Source: Terriglobia bacterium (GTDB taxonomy: Bacteria; Acidobacteriota; Terriglobia; Bryobacterales; Bryobacteraceae). Taken from it: 33,362 bases of DNA. The stretch spans positions 1-33,362 of the forward strand of contig JAJPHS010000051.1 in the NCBI GenBank assembly GCA_021325175.1, written 5' to 3'. The notes below the pieces were generated by a model. It ran no database searches. It was not told where the DNA came from and was given only the letters and a program-made list of their open reading frames with translations. Positions 15,451 to 24,319 of the stretch are shown here, piece by piece (position 1 is the first letter of the stretch; every line of letters starts with the position of its first letter). Position numbers and translations under genes: made by a program.

Positions 15451-17859
15451 ATGCTTTTTGCGATGCTTGCCCGCGCAACCCGCTCGCTGCGCGCCGCGCC
15501 GGCGCTGTCGATCATTTCCATTCTGACCGTAGCCTTGGGCGTCGGCGCCGGAACCGCGCTGTTCAGTGTGGTCAAAGCCGTTCTCCTGAATCCTCTGCCC
15601 TACCCCGACGCCAGCCGCCTGGCCTGGCTGAGCGAAGTGAACGAGTCGAACCGGCCCATGCAGGTCGCGCAGGCGAACTTCAAGGATTGGCAGCGCGAGA
15701 ACCACAGTTTTTCGTGGATTGCGGCGTTCGGCGAGGGTCCGGTGAATGCCGGCGGCGGAGATACTCCCGTGCGCACATTCGGCGCGGAAGTGACGGGCGA
15801 GTTCTTTTCTGTGATGGGCGTGCAGCCGATGCTCGGGCGCACCTTCGATGCGGCCGAGCAGAAGTTCAAAGCTCCCGGAACGGCAATTCTGGGCAACGCT
15901 CTCTGGCAGCGCGTTTACGGCGGCGATCCGAACGTCCTCGGCCGCCGGATCAAGCTGATGGGCCAGCCGTTCACGGTGATCGGCGTGATGCCGCCCGGCT
16001 TCGACTATCCGGATCATTCCGAAGTGTGGATCGCGGCCGACGCTTTCTACAATTTTTCCAGCCGCACGGCGCATAATTTTCGAGTCGTCGGGCGGCTTCG
16101 TCCGGGCGTAAGCATCGAGCAGGCGCAAGCCGATGTCGGCGCAATTTCGCGGCGGCTCAAGCAGCAGTACCCGTCGCCCTTCATGGGCAAGGACGCGATG
16201 GTGATTCCGCTCGACCGGCAGATCGCCGGAGAAGCGCGGCCGGCTTTGCTCATGCTATTCGGCGCGGTGGGATTCCTGCTGCTGATCGTTTGCGTGAACG
16301 TCGCCAATCTTCTGATGGTGCGCGTGACCACTCGCGTCCGGGAAATTTCGGTGCGCATCGCGCTCGGCGCCGGGCGCATGCATTTGTTCCGGCTCCTGAT
16401 CGCCGAGAGTCTCGCGCTCGCCGCCGCCGGAGGAGCCTTGGGATTGCTGGCCGCCTTCTGGTCGATGGACCTGCTGCGGCTTCTGCTTCCCTCCGGGCTT
16501 CCGCGCGCCGAAGATATCCGCATTGATGCCGGCGTGGTCGCGTTCGCCGCGGGCATTTCCCTGTGGACCGGGCTTCTGTTCGGTGTGCTGCCCGCCTGGC
16601 GAGCTTCGCGGCTGAACGTTAATGACGCGCTCAAGTCGGCGTCGCGTTCGGCCACCACGGGACGGCGCGCGCAGCGGGCGCAATCCGCGCTGGTGATCTC
16701 GGAAATATGTCTGTCGCTGGTGCTGGTCGCCGGCGCGGGATTGCTCGCCGCCAGTTTCTGGAAACTGAAATCCGTCGATCCCGGCTTCCGGCCCGATCAC
16801 GTGCTTGTGGCCGGCGTTTCCTTCACCACCGAATCGCGCGACACCGGCTTTGACCGGCTCAGTCCGATGTTCAGCGAATTACTGGCGCAACTTCGCGCCA
16901 TTCCGGGCGTGGAGTCCGCCGCGCTGAGCCATGGTCTGCCGCTCGACGGCGCCGGTGCCGACGGGCATTTCAATCTCGAGAACCGCCCGCGGGATTCGGC
17001 CAGCGCCGACGCGGAATATCGCGTCATCAGCCCCGGATATCTGGCCACCATGCGCATCCCGCTGCTTCGCGGTCGCGACCTCAGCGATCAGGATACGGCG
17101 AGCTCGCTTCCGGTGGCGCTGATCAGCGCCGAAATGGCGCGCGTTTATTGGCCGAAGGAAGATCCCATCGGCCGCCGCATCTGGTTCGACAGCTTCACTC
17201 CCAGAGAACAGTGGCTGACCATCGTGGGGATTGTGGGGGACGTCCACGATGCCGCTCTCAACCGGCCGGCGGCGCCGACCGCGTACGTTACTCACACCCA
17301 GGTCCTGTTCCCGCAGAGCCTGCTCGACGAAAATTTCGTTATGCGCGTGGCGGGAGATCCGGCAGGCGCCGTTTCGGCGGTTCGCGATCGCTTGCGGGCC
17401 GCCGATCGCGAGGCCGCGGTCAGGTTCGAGACGATGGACGAGGTATTCGAACGCTCCGTCGCGCGGCAAAAATTTCAGATGCAGATGCTGGGAGGATTCG
17501 CGGCGCTGGCGCTGCTTCTGGCCGCGATCGGGCTGTACGGCGTGCTTTCCTACATGGTCAGCAGCAGCCGCGCCAGCATCGCGATCCGCATGGCGCTGGG
17601 CGCGCGCCCCGGCGCGATCTTCCGGATGGTCACGGCGCGCGCGCTGCGGCTGGCGGCCCTGGGCACGGCGCTTGGTCTGGCCGGGTGCTTCGCCGTCCGC
17701 CAACTTTTGGCGACTTTTCTCTTCGGCATTGGCGCGACCGATCCGGCGATGCTGGCGGCGGCGAGCGCGGTGCTTCTCATGGTCGCGCTGGCGGCAAGCT
17801 GGTTTCCGGCGCGAAAAGCGATGCGCGTCGATCCGATCGCCGCGCTGCACGAGGAGTAG
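15451..17859 (+). CDS. ADOP-type duplicated ABC permease (MacB/FtsX-like)
   Basis: An 802-residue permease with the duplicated plan of the 'acidobacterial duplicated orphan permease' family (TIGR03434). It has a first membrane helix (about 18-40), a MacB-type periplasmic domain (about 45-255), an FtsX domain with three helices (about 262-382), then a second copy: helix about 411-436, periplasmic domain to about 670, and FtsX helices to the end. The FtsX signatures are RVREISVRIALGAGR and SRASIAIRMALGARP. It probably couples an unlinked ATPase to a mechanical or export task at the membrane. No ATPase gene is adjacent, as is usual for this family. There is no good ribosome site; an ATG 12 nt downstream is an alternative start. 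Confidence 0.93.
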   Translation: MLFAMLARATRSLRAAPALSIISILTVALGVGAGTALFSVVKAVLLNPLPYPDASRLAWLSEVNESNRPMQVAQANFKDWQRENHSFSWIAAFGEGPVNAGGGDTPVRTFGAEVTGEFFSVMGVQPMLGRTFDAAEQKFKAPGTAILGNALWQRVYGGDPNVLGRRIKLMGQPFTVIGVMPPGFDYPDHSEVWIAADAFYNFSSRTAHNFRVVGRLRPGVSIEQAQADVGAISRRLKQQYPSPFMGKDAMVIPLDRQIAGEARPALLMLFGAVGFLLLIVCVNVANLLMVRVTTRVREISVRIALGAGRMHLFRLLIAESLALAAAGGALGLLAAFWSMDLLRLLLPSGLPRAEDIRIDAGVVAFAAGISLWTGLLFGVLPAWRASRLNVNDALKSASRSATTGRRAQRAQSALVISEICLSLVLVAGAGLLAASFWKLKSVDPGFRPDHVLVAGVSFTTESRDTGFDRLSPMFSELLAQLRAIPGVESAALSHGLPLDGAGADGHFNLENRPRDSASADAEYRVISPGYLATMRIPLLRGRDLSDQDTASSLPVALISAEMARVYWPKEDPIGRRIWFDSFTPREQWLTIVGIVGDVHDAALNRPAAPTAYVTHTQVLFPQSLLDENFVMRVAGDPAGAVSAVRDRLRAADREAAVRFETMDEVFERSVARQKFQMQMLGGFAALALLLAAIGLYGVLSYMVSSSRASIAIRMALGARPGAIFRMVTARALRLAALGTALGLAGCFAVRQLLATFLFGIGATDPAMLAAASAVLLMVALAASWFPARKAMRVDPIAALHEE

Positions 17860-17862
17860 GCC

Positions 17863-18816
17863 TTAACGGCCGAACAGCGCCGGAGCGTAGTAGCCCTGGC
17901 GATGGTGCGCGCGCAGCTCGGGCATGCCGCTCGGCGGAGTGACCGTGACCTTCACCTTGCGATAGGTGCCGTCCTGCGCGTCGTTCGCCGGAGCGTAGCC
18001 GATCAGATACTCGTTGCGCAGCTCCCGGCCGATGCGCTCGCAGACGGAAGCAAGCTCGTCCAGATTTTGCACCGGATAATGTCGGCCGCCCGTTTGCTCG
18101 GCGAGCTCGTCGAGCAGCTTGGGACCGTTGCGTTCCTCCGGCGTCCGCTTGGGCGACTCGTCCGGATCGAAGATGCCCATGGCGTAAAGCTGAACGTCGG
18201 CTTCGCGTAGCGCGCTCTTGATTTCGGTTTCGGTGTAGCGGCTCCGGTTGTCGCCGCCGTCGGAGACGATCACGATCGCCTTGCGAAGATTTTTGGCGAA
18301 CTCCATTTGCTCGAGCGCAAGGTGAATGGCGTCCAGCAGCGAGGTGCGGCCATCGGCGTGAGTGTGCGCGATGTGCCGCGTAATCGCGCCGGCATTTTGG
18401 GTGAATGGAATCGCCAGCCGCGGGCGCTCATTGAAGTCGATCAGAAAAAATTCGTCGTCGGTGTTGGCGGTGCGAAAAAACGCCGCGGCCGCTTCGGCGG
18501 ATTTGCGGAGCTTGTTGCGCATGCTTCCGCTGGCGTCGAAAAGAAAACCGATGGAAAGCGGCGCGTCTTCCGAGGAGAAATGCGTAATCGTCTGCTCCAC
18601 GCCGTTCTCGAAAAGATGGAAGCTCGACTTTGGAAGATTGGTCACCGACGCGCCGAGCGGGGTGGTGACGTGCACGGGAATCAAAACCAGCGGGACATCG
18701 ACGCTCAAATCCGCGCGTGGCAGCGCTTCGGCTTTCGCGGTCAACTGAATTCGCGGTTCAATCGGACCGGCGGATTGGAACGCGCAAAAAACAAGAAGAA
18801 CTGAGGTCGCAACCAT
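17863..18816 (-). CDS. VWFA-related Acidobacterial domain protein
   Basis: A 317-residue exported protein matching the 'VWFA-related Acidobacterial domain' family (TIGR03436). After a signal peptide (about 1-15) comes an N-terminal beta region (VPLVLIPVHVTTPLGASVTNL...F.LFENGVEQ), then a von Willebrand A domain with the metal-ion site DASGS (94-98), a Thr in DGRTSLLDA and the later VSDGGDN. The C-terminus (YLIGYAPAN....YRKVKVTV...RHRQGYYAP-like) is typical. Such proteins probably bind protein partners through Mg2+ outside the cytoplasm. GAGG precedes the ATG, and a promoter lies just upstream. It converges on the ADOP gene with a 3-nt gap. Confidence 0.93.
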   Translation of the reverse strand: MVATSVLLVFCAFQSAGPIEPRIQLTAKAEALPRADLSVDVPLVLIPVHVTTPLGASVTNLPKSSFHLFENGVEQTITHFSSEDAPLSIGFLFDASGSMRNKLRKSAEAAAAFFRTANTDDEFFLIDFNERPRLAIPFTQNAGAITRHIAHTHADGRTSLLDAIHLALEQMEFAKNLRKAIVIVSDGGDNRSRYTETEIKSALREADVQLYAMGIFDPDESPKRTPEERNGPKLLDELAEQTGGRHYPVQNLDELASVCERIGRELRNEYLIGYAPANDAQDGTYRKVKVTVTPPSGMPELRAHHRQGYYAPALFGR

Positions 18817-18846
18817 CGCATCCTCGCACGAAAAATACGGTTGACC

Positions 18847-18874
18847 AGTATATCATCATCTCTCCGCGCGGCAA
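18847..18874 (-). promoter_or_regulatory. Candidate sigma-70-like promoter of the VWA gene
   Basis: On the minus strand TTGCCG (18869-18874) and TATACT (18847-18852, 5 of 6 to consensus) are separated by 16 nt. The predicted start point near 18840 would give a leader of about 24 nt containing GAGGA before the ATG at 18816. Confidence 0.5.
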
Positions 18875-18935
18875 ATACGAAAACGTACTATCTGGAGGCG
18901 CTGGAAGCCGCCGATTCTTGTGATCCCGCCCTCCT

Positions 18936-20168
18936 TCAAGCGATGGTGTTCGATGCGGGGAGCGGGGCGATGCGGGAGGCGCGGCCGCGCAGCGCTTCCC
19001 AGCGCAGCCTGGCGCGATCCATGTAAAGATAAACCACCGGCGTGGTGTACAACGTCAGGGCCTGGCTGAAGATCAGCCCTCCAACGATCGCCATGCCGAG
19101 CGGGCGGCGCATCTCGCCGCCTTCCCCGTGGCCCAAGGCGAGCGGCAAACCGCCCAGCAGCGCGGCCATGGTGGTCATCATGATGGGACGGAAGCGCAGC
19201 ACGCACGCCTTAAAAATTGCTTTCTCCGGCGTGAGCCCTTCGGCGCGTTCGGCGGCGATGGCGAAGTCGATCATCATGATCGCGTTCTTCTTCACGATGC
19301 CGATCAGCAGGATGATGCCGATCAGCGAGATCACGTTCAGCTCATTGTGCGTCACAATCAGGGCCAGCAGCGCGCCGACGCCGGCCGAAGGCAGTGTGGA
19401 AAGAATCGTAAGCGGATGAATCAGGCTTTCATAGAGCACGCCGAGAACGATATAGACCGTCACCAGCGCCGCGGCGATCAGCACCGGCTCGCTTGCAAGC
19501 GCATCCTGATAGGCTTGCGCGGTTCCCTGGAAGCTGCCGTGAATGGAGCTGGGCAGGCCGATTTCCCGTTCGGCGCGCTCGATCGCCGGAACCGCGCTGC
19601 TCAGGGAAACGCCGACCGGCAGATTAAAGGAGATGGTCACCGACGGAAATTGCCCCTGATGATTCACCGAAAGAGCCGTGTTGCTTGGAGCATAGTGCGT
19701 GATCGCGCTGAGCGGCGTCTGCTTTCCGGTGGTCGAGGGGACGTAGATGTAGTTGAGCCCGTCCGGATTTTGCCAGAATCGCGGATTCACTTCCAGGATC
19801 ACGTGATATTGGTTCAACTGCGTGTACATCACCGAGACCTGGCGTTGGCCGAAGGCGTCGTACAGCGTGTTGTCGATCAACTGCGTGGAGATCCCCAGCC
19901 GGCCCGCGGTGGCCCGGTCGATTTCAAGGCCGGCCTGCAAGCCGCGATCCTGCTGATCGCTGTTCACGTCGGCCAGCTCGGGCAGCGCGCGCAGCGCGCG
20001 GTAAACTTTGGGCGCCCATTCGTTCAGTTCGCTGACGCTGTCGGACTGAAGCGTGTATTGATACTGCGCGCCGCTGGCTCTTCCGCCGACGCGCAGATCC
20101 TGGATCGCTTGCAGATACAGGCTCGCCCCCGGAACGCGGGCCAGCTTGGGCCGCAGGCGCGCGATCAC
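18936..20168 (-). CDS. C-terminal part of a frameshifted RND efflux pump (MdtB/MdtC-like)
   Basis: These 410 residues continue the pump encoded upstream after a frame change. The open frame formally starts at GTG 20168, but homology extends back to about 20230 (QGQINVTLYPLAQRK), so this is not a true start. It contains the second periplasmic porter half, the TM8-TM12 region and the conserved Lys pair (IVKKNAIMMIDFA, 293-294) that belongs to the proton relay. Together with the N-terminal part (631 residues) it reaches about 1040, the normal length of an HAE1-type RND protein. If the frame error is real, the product is broken or made as two pieces. A single-base sequencing error is an equally good explanation. 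Confidence 0.88.
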   Translation of the reverse strand: MIARLRPKLARVPGASLYLQAIQDLRVGGRASGAQYQYTLQSDSVSELNEWAPKVYRALRALPELADVNSDQQDRGLQAGLEIDRATAGRLGISTQLIDNTLYDAFGQRQVSVMYTQLNQYHVILEVNPRFWQNPDGLNYIYVPSTTGKQTPLSAITHYAPSNTALSVNHQGQFPSVTISFNLPVGVSLSSAVPAIERAEREIGLPSSIHGSFQGTAQAYQDALASEPVLIAAALVTVYIVLGVLYESLIHPLTILSTLPSAGVGALLALIVTHNELNVISLIGIILLIGIVKKNAIMMIDFAIAAERAEGLTPEKAIFKACVLRFRPIMMTTMAALLGGLPLALGHGEGGEMRRPLGMAIVGGLIFSQALTLYTTPVVYLYMDRARLRWEALRGRASRIAPLPASNTIA

Positions 20169-22060
20169 TTCGTCGGTGGTGATTTTTCGCTGAGCCAGCG
20201 GATAGAGGGTGACGTTGATCTGGCCCTGATTATGCTGGCGCCGCCGAATCCGCCTCCGCCGACCGAGGCGTTCAGGCTTTCGACGGCGGGATCCTCGCGG
20301 ACAATATTAATCACCTGCATGATGCGATCCCGCATGGCCTGAAACGAGGAGGCCTGATCGGCGATCAGCGTTCCGCTCATGCGGCCGATGTCCTGCTGCG
20401 GGAAAAATCCTTTGGGAATGATGACGTACAGATAGACGCTGAGCGCCACCGTGGCCAGGGTGACCACCAGCATCAACGGCTGCTGATCGAGCACGGCGGC
20501 GAGGCTCCTTTCATACCCGCGGCGCATCACCTCCACGATCCAGCCGCTGAAGCGATAGACGGCGCCATGGCGTTCACCGGGGTCGGCGCGCGGCAGCCGC
20601 GCGCACATCATGGGCGTCATGGTCAGCGACATCAGCAGCGATAAAACAATCGCCATCGAAAGTGTTACGGCGAATTCGCGGAACAGGCGGCCGACGATTC
20701 CGGCCATCAGCAGGATGGGAATGAACACCGCGATCAGCGAAATACTGATCGTCACCACGGTGAAGCCGATTTCCGCCGCGCCTTTTAGCGCCGCGGCCAT
20801 CGCCGACATGCCCTGCTCCATGTGGCGCGTAATATTTTCGATCACCACGATGGCGTCGTCCACGACGAAGCCGGTGGCGATGGTCAGCGCCATCAGCGAC
20901 AGATTGTCGATGCTGTAGCCGAACAGATACAGCCAGCCGAAGGTCCCCAGCAGGGACACAGGAACGACCACGCTCGGAATCAGCGTGATTCGCAGGCTGC
21001 GTAGGAACAGGAACACCACCATGATGACCAGCCCGATGGAGATCGCCATCGTCTGCTGCACATTTTCGACGGAGGCGCGGATAGTGGTGGTGCGATCGGC
21101 CAAAATCGTCGTCTCGATCGAGGCCGGCAAGGAGGCTTTGATGTAGGGCAGAACCTCGAAAATGCGATCGACCGTTTCCACAATGTTGGCGCCGGGCTGG
21201 CGGTTGATGCGGACGATGATGGCCGGTTTGTTGCCGACAAATCCGATGTTGCGGATATCCTCGACTGAATCTTCCACATCCGCCACGTCGGAAAGCCTGA
21301 CCGGGGCGCCGTTGCGATAGGCGACGATCAGCGGCCGGTAGTCCTGCGCTTTAAAGATCTGGTCCGTGGTGCTGATGATCCAGGATTGATTGGGGCCGGA
21401 GAACTCGCCCTTTGGCGAGTTCACGTTTGCGGCGGCGAGCATCGTGCGAACGTCTTCGAGATCGAGGCCGTAGTGATTTAACAGCGACGGGTTGACTTCG
21501 ACGCGCACGCCCGGCAGCGCAGCTCCGCCGAGAAAAACCTGCCCGACGCCGTGAACTTGAGCCAGTTTTTGCGCCATCACGGTGGAGGCCGCGTCGTACA
21601 TTTGGCCCGGCGTCATGGTCGGGGAGGTGAGGCCGATCTGCAAAATCGGATAATCGGCGGGATTCACCTTGCGCCAGAACGGATTGCGCGGCAGATTCTG
21701 CGGAAGCTGGCTGCGGGCGGCGTTGATGGCCGCCTGAACGTCGCGCGCGGCGGCGTCGATATTACGCGACAGATCGAATTGCAGGGTGATGCTGGTCGAG
21801 CCAAGCGTGCTCGACGAGGTCATCTCATTGATTCCGGCGATGCGTCCGAACTGGCGCTCGAGCGGGGTCGCCACCGAGGACGCCATGGTCTCCGGACTTG
21901 CTCCCGGCAATCCGGTATTGACATTGATCGAGGGGAAATCCACCTGCGGCAAAGGCGCAACGGGTAGAAAATTGTAGGCGACGACTCCGGAAATGCCCAG
22001 AGCGACAGTAAGCAGAGTGGTGGCTACGGGCCGTTCGATAAACGGCTTGGAAATGCTCAT
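20165..22060 (-). CDS. N-terminal part of a frameshifted RND efflux pump (MdtB/MdtC-like)
   Basis: 631 residues starting SKPFIERPVATTLLT, the typical MdtB/MdtC start, with GAGGG 5 nt before the ATG. TM1, the first porter and docking half, TM2-TM6 and part of the second half are present. The proton-relay Asp pair is in TM4 (GFVVDDAIVVIEN, Asp401-Asp402). The last roughly 21 residues (ARSTSPSIRWLSEKSPPTK) are out-of-frame translation: shifting one base near 20232 restores NQGQINVTLYP. Such pumps export drugs, bile salts or metals with a periplasmic adaptor and an outer-membrane channel. Neither partner gene is beside it here. The downstream open frame overlaps by 4 nt (GTGA). Confidence 0.92.
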   Translation of the reverse strand: MSISKPFIERPVATTLLTVALGISGVVAYNFLPVAPLPQVDFPSINVNTGLPGASPETMASSVATPLERQFGRIAGINEMTSSSTLGSTSITLQFDLSRNIDAAARDVQAAINAARSQLPQNLPRNPFWRKVNPADYPILQIGLTSPTMTPGQMYDAASTVMAQKLAQVHGVGQVFLGGAALPGVRVEVNPSLLNHYGLDLEDVRTMLAAANVNSPKGEFSGPNQSWIISTTDQIFKAQDYRPLIVAYRNGAPVRLSDVADVEDSVEDIRNIGFVGNKPAIIVRINRQPGANIVETVDRIFEVLPYIKASLPASIETTILADRTTTIRASVENVQQTMAISIGLVIMVVFLFLRSLRITLIPSVVVPVSLLGTFGWLYLFGYSIDNLSLMALTIATGFVVDDAIVVIENITRHMEQGMSAMAAALKGAAEIGFTVVTISISLIAVFIPILLMAGIVGRLFREFAVTLSMAIVLSLLMSLTMTPMMCARLPRADPGERHGAVYRFSGWIVEVMRRGYERSLAAVLDQQPLMLVVTLATVALSVYLYVIIPKGFFPQQDIGRMSGTLIADQASSFQAMRDRIMQVINIVREDPAVESLNASVGGGGFGGASIIRARSTSPSIRWLSEKSPPTK

Positions 22061-22173
22061 GGTCCCTCGAAACCTACGTTCCGACTAAGGCTACCATGAT
22101 TTCCGGCGGCGATGGGGCACGCGCTTCCGCCGCGCGCAGACAGACAAAGCTGAAGCCTTCGCGAGGAAAAAGA

Positions 22174-23319
22174 CTAATTATTCGCGGCTATTGAGGCCGA
22201 TGCGAAGTAATTTTCCGCTCCGAGGTTTCGATAGACCTGGCCCGCGACACCGGAAGCGGCGGGACCGCTCACCAGATTGGCGCCGGTCAGCAGCACCACG
22301 ACGACGAGCTTATTCTTGCCAAGTTCCATGAACGATCCGAACCAGCCGAGGTGAGTCGGCGAGCGCGAATCGGTACAGGTGCCGGTCTTGCCGTAGATGG
22401 GCTCGTTGGGATCGAAGCCGATGCGGCGAGCGGTGCCGTATTCGACGGCGCCCATCATTCCGGGCTTGATCTCGGGAATCCATTCGTCGATGTCCAGGCG
22501 GCGCTTCACGCGCGGGATCACCGCCTGCGCTTCGGCTTGCGAGCGCGGATATTGCAGGTAATAGAGCGTGCCGCCGTTGGCGATGGCGCCGATGAGCGCG
22601 GCGTATTCAAGCGGCGTCAGCGAAATGCCGTCGCCAAAGCTGGTCATCATCCCGATACCGCTTTTGGGCACGGTCGCGGGCAAAATTCCGGCGTGTTCCG
22701 GTTCGATATCGAGACCGGCCTTTTCGCCGAGCCCGAACAGGCGGGCATAATAGCTGACGCGCTCGAATCCGAGGCGCTGCCCGAGATTGGCGAAGTATTG
22801 ATTATTCGATCGCGCCAGCGCGGTGGTCAGGTCGAAGGTGGTGCGGCCGTAGACGCGAATCAGCGTCTGGCGCTCAATAATGTTTTCGCTAAGGGCGGCC
22901 AGCGCGACCGGGACCTTAATGGTCGAGCATGGCTGATACCCGCTCTGAAAGGCGACCTTCTGGTTGACGATGGTCAGGATGCGCCCGGTGTTCGGGTCCG
23001 TGACGACGATGGCGCCGTTCAATCGGCCCAGCGCATCGACCGCGGCGCGGCGCACCGCGAGATCTTCCCCATCGATGAAATCGCCCTCGGTCGAATCGGC
23101 GTAGTTGGGAACGCGCCACGGTCCGATGGCGACGGCGCGTTTGGGTTTGGCGCGAACCGGACGGCGCGTCGAGACCACGTTCATCGCGATCGGTTTTGCC
23201 GCGACGGTTCTGGCAACGGTGGATCTCTTTCGCTTCTTTGTGGGAGTCAGGGCCAGGAGATTCGAGGCCAATACGACAGATAAAACGATAATTGCGGACA
23301 GCCGGATTTTGAGCGACAA
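22174..23319 (-). CDS. Penicillin-binding transpeptidase-like exported protein
   Basis: A 381-residue exported serine transpeptidase/beta-lactamase-fold protein. A signal anchor (about 5-24) is followed by a basic linker (28-65) and the catalytic domain. The three active-site motifs are intact: STIK (132-135, nucleophile Ser132), SNN (171-173) and KTGT (311-314). It lacks a glycosyltransferase or dimerisation domain, so it is shorter than class A/B PBPs; a class-D-like beta-lactamase or a minor D,D-transpeptidase are the alternatives. It acts on cell-wall peptides or on beta-lactams in the periplasm. The start is a TTG with AGGAG 5-6 nt upstream, and no ATG fits as well. The RND gene follows 113 nt downstream. 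Confidence 0.88.
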   Translation of the reverse strand: MSLKIRLSAIIVLSVVLASNLLALTPTKKRKRSTVARTVAAKPIAMNVVSTRRPVRAKPKRAVAIGPWRVPNYADSTEGDFIDGEDLAVRRAAVDALGRLNGAIVVTDPNTGRILTIVNQKVAFQSGYQPCSTIKVPVALAALSENIIERQTLIRVYGRTTFDLTTALARSNNQYFANLGQRLGFERVSYYARLFGLGEKAGLDIEPEHAGILPATVPKSGIGMMTSFGDGISLTPLEYAALIGAIANGGTLYYLQYPRSQAEAQAVIPRVKRRLDIDEWIPEIKPGMMGAVEYGTARRIGFDPNEPIYGKTGTCTDSRSPTHLGWFGSFMELGKNKLVVVVLLTGANLVSGPAASGVAGQVYRNLGAENYFASASIAANN

Positions 23320-23366
23320 TGCTTCTCCTCTGTTCGAAAAATACTCCAGAGTGCTCGGACTTAATT

Positions 23367-23395
23367 ATTTTGCAGCAACTTACGAATTGCGTCAA
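23367..23395 (-). promoter_or_regulatory. Candidate sigma-70-like promoter of the transpeptidase gene
   Basis: On the minus strand TTGACG (23390-23395) and CAAAAT (23367-23372) are 17 nt apart, in an A+T-rich stretch unlike its surroundings. The predicted start near 23360 leaves a leader of about 40 nt to the TTG start codon. Confidence 0.5.
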
Positions 23396-23482
23396 CAGCT
23401 TTTTCCAAGGAATCTATCGGCGGGAAGCGACGCCAGCTTGAGCACGGTCCTGACCCGGCCTTACGGCAGAGCGACGCCGCCC

Positions 23483-24301
23483 TTATTTGCCCGTGAACGC
23501 CGGCGGGCGTTTTTCAAGGAAGTGCGCGACGCCCTCGCGAAAATCCGCGGCGGCCATGCTGGCGCGCATCTCCTCGATCGCCAATGCGAAGGACTGGCCC
23601 AAGTCCTGATCGAGGGCGCGATAGATCTGCCGCTTCATGACCGCCAGCGAACGCGGTGAAACGGTTGCGGCCAGCTCGCACGCGGCTTGATGGACTCGCG
23701 CCTGGAAATTTTCTTCGGCGAAGACGCGCGTTGCCAAACCGATGCGCAGAGCTTCGCTGGCGTCGATCGTTTTCGAGGTAAAAGCCAGCTCGATTGCATT
23801 GCCCAGGCCGACCAGCCGCGGCAGCATCCAGGCGATGCCGTATTCGGCCACCAGGCCGCGGCGGGAAAAGATCACGGAGAAGCGGGCGTTTTCGCAGGCG
23901 AAACGAAAATCGCAATAAAGAGAGACAACGAAACCGAGGCCGACGCAAGGGCCGTGAATCGCGGCGATGATTGGCTTGGGCACGGAAAGAAGCCAGGCGT
24001 GCTTATAGCGAAACTCGGCGGGCGCGCCGGCCGGACCCTCAATGGTGAGATTCTCCGCGGCGGCGCCGTTGCTTAAGGCCATATCCGAAAGCAGGCTGAG
24101 GTCCGCGCCGGCGCAGAATCCTTTGCCCGCACCGGCAAGGACGATGGCGCGAACCGAATCGTCGGCGGCGGCGGATTGAACGGCGGAAGTCACCTCAGCT
24201 TCCATCCGGCGGGTCCAGGCGTTCAGCTTTCCGGGGCGATTCAGGGTGATGGTCGCGATGCGGTCGGATGTTTCGTAGGTGATTTGTTCGTAGTCCGGCA
24301 T
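23483..24301 (-). CDS. Enoyl-CoA hydratase/isomerase family protein (crotonase fold)
   Basis: A 272-residue cytosolic crotonase-fold protein. The oxyanion-hole segments are present (GAGKGFCAGADLS, 57-69; IHGPCVGLGF, 115-124). By eye alignment, both glutamates used by hydratases are absent: the GGGxE position has Val125 and the PE position has Phe145. Instead Glu153 (GLVAEYG) sits where enoyl-CoA isomerases keep their catalytic Glu. An isomerase or another crotonase reaction is therefore more likely than hydration. It starts 18 nt after the indolepyruvate oxidoreductase gene on the same strand, which suggests a role in acyl-CoA steps of aromatic or branched amino-acid breakdown. The ribosome site is weak. 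Confidence 0.9.
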   Translation of the reverse strand: MPDYEQITYETSDRIATITLNRPGKLNAWTRRMEAEVTSAVQSAAADDSVRAIVLAGAGKGFCAGADLSLLSDMALSNGAAAENLTIEGPAGAPAEFRYKHAWLLSVPKPIIAAIHGPCVGLGFVVSLYCDFRFACENARFSVIFSRRGLVAEYGIAWMLPRLVGLGNAIELAFTSKTIDASEALRIGLATRVFAEENFQARVHQAACELAATVSPRSLAVMKRQIYRALDQDLGQSFALAIEEMRASMAAADFREGVAHFLEKRPPAFTGK

Positions 24302-24319
24302 GATAATGTTGGCGCGAGC

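Noticed and set aside
17855..17873. GGCCttaacGGCC hairpin between the convergent ADOP and VWA genes as a terminator
   Set aside because: Only a 4-bp stem, no U-run, and it overlaps both stop codons.
20165..20168. GTGA overlap in the RND gene read as a genuine start of a separate protein or programmed frameshift
   Set aside because: Homology continues upstream of the GTG in that frame, the break lies inside a periplasmic domain and no slippery sequence is present near 20232.
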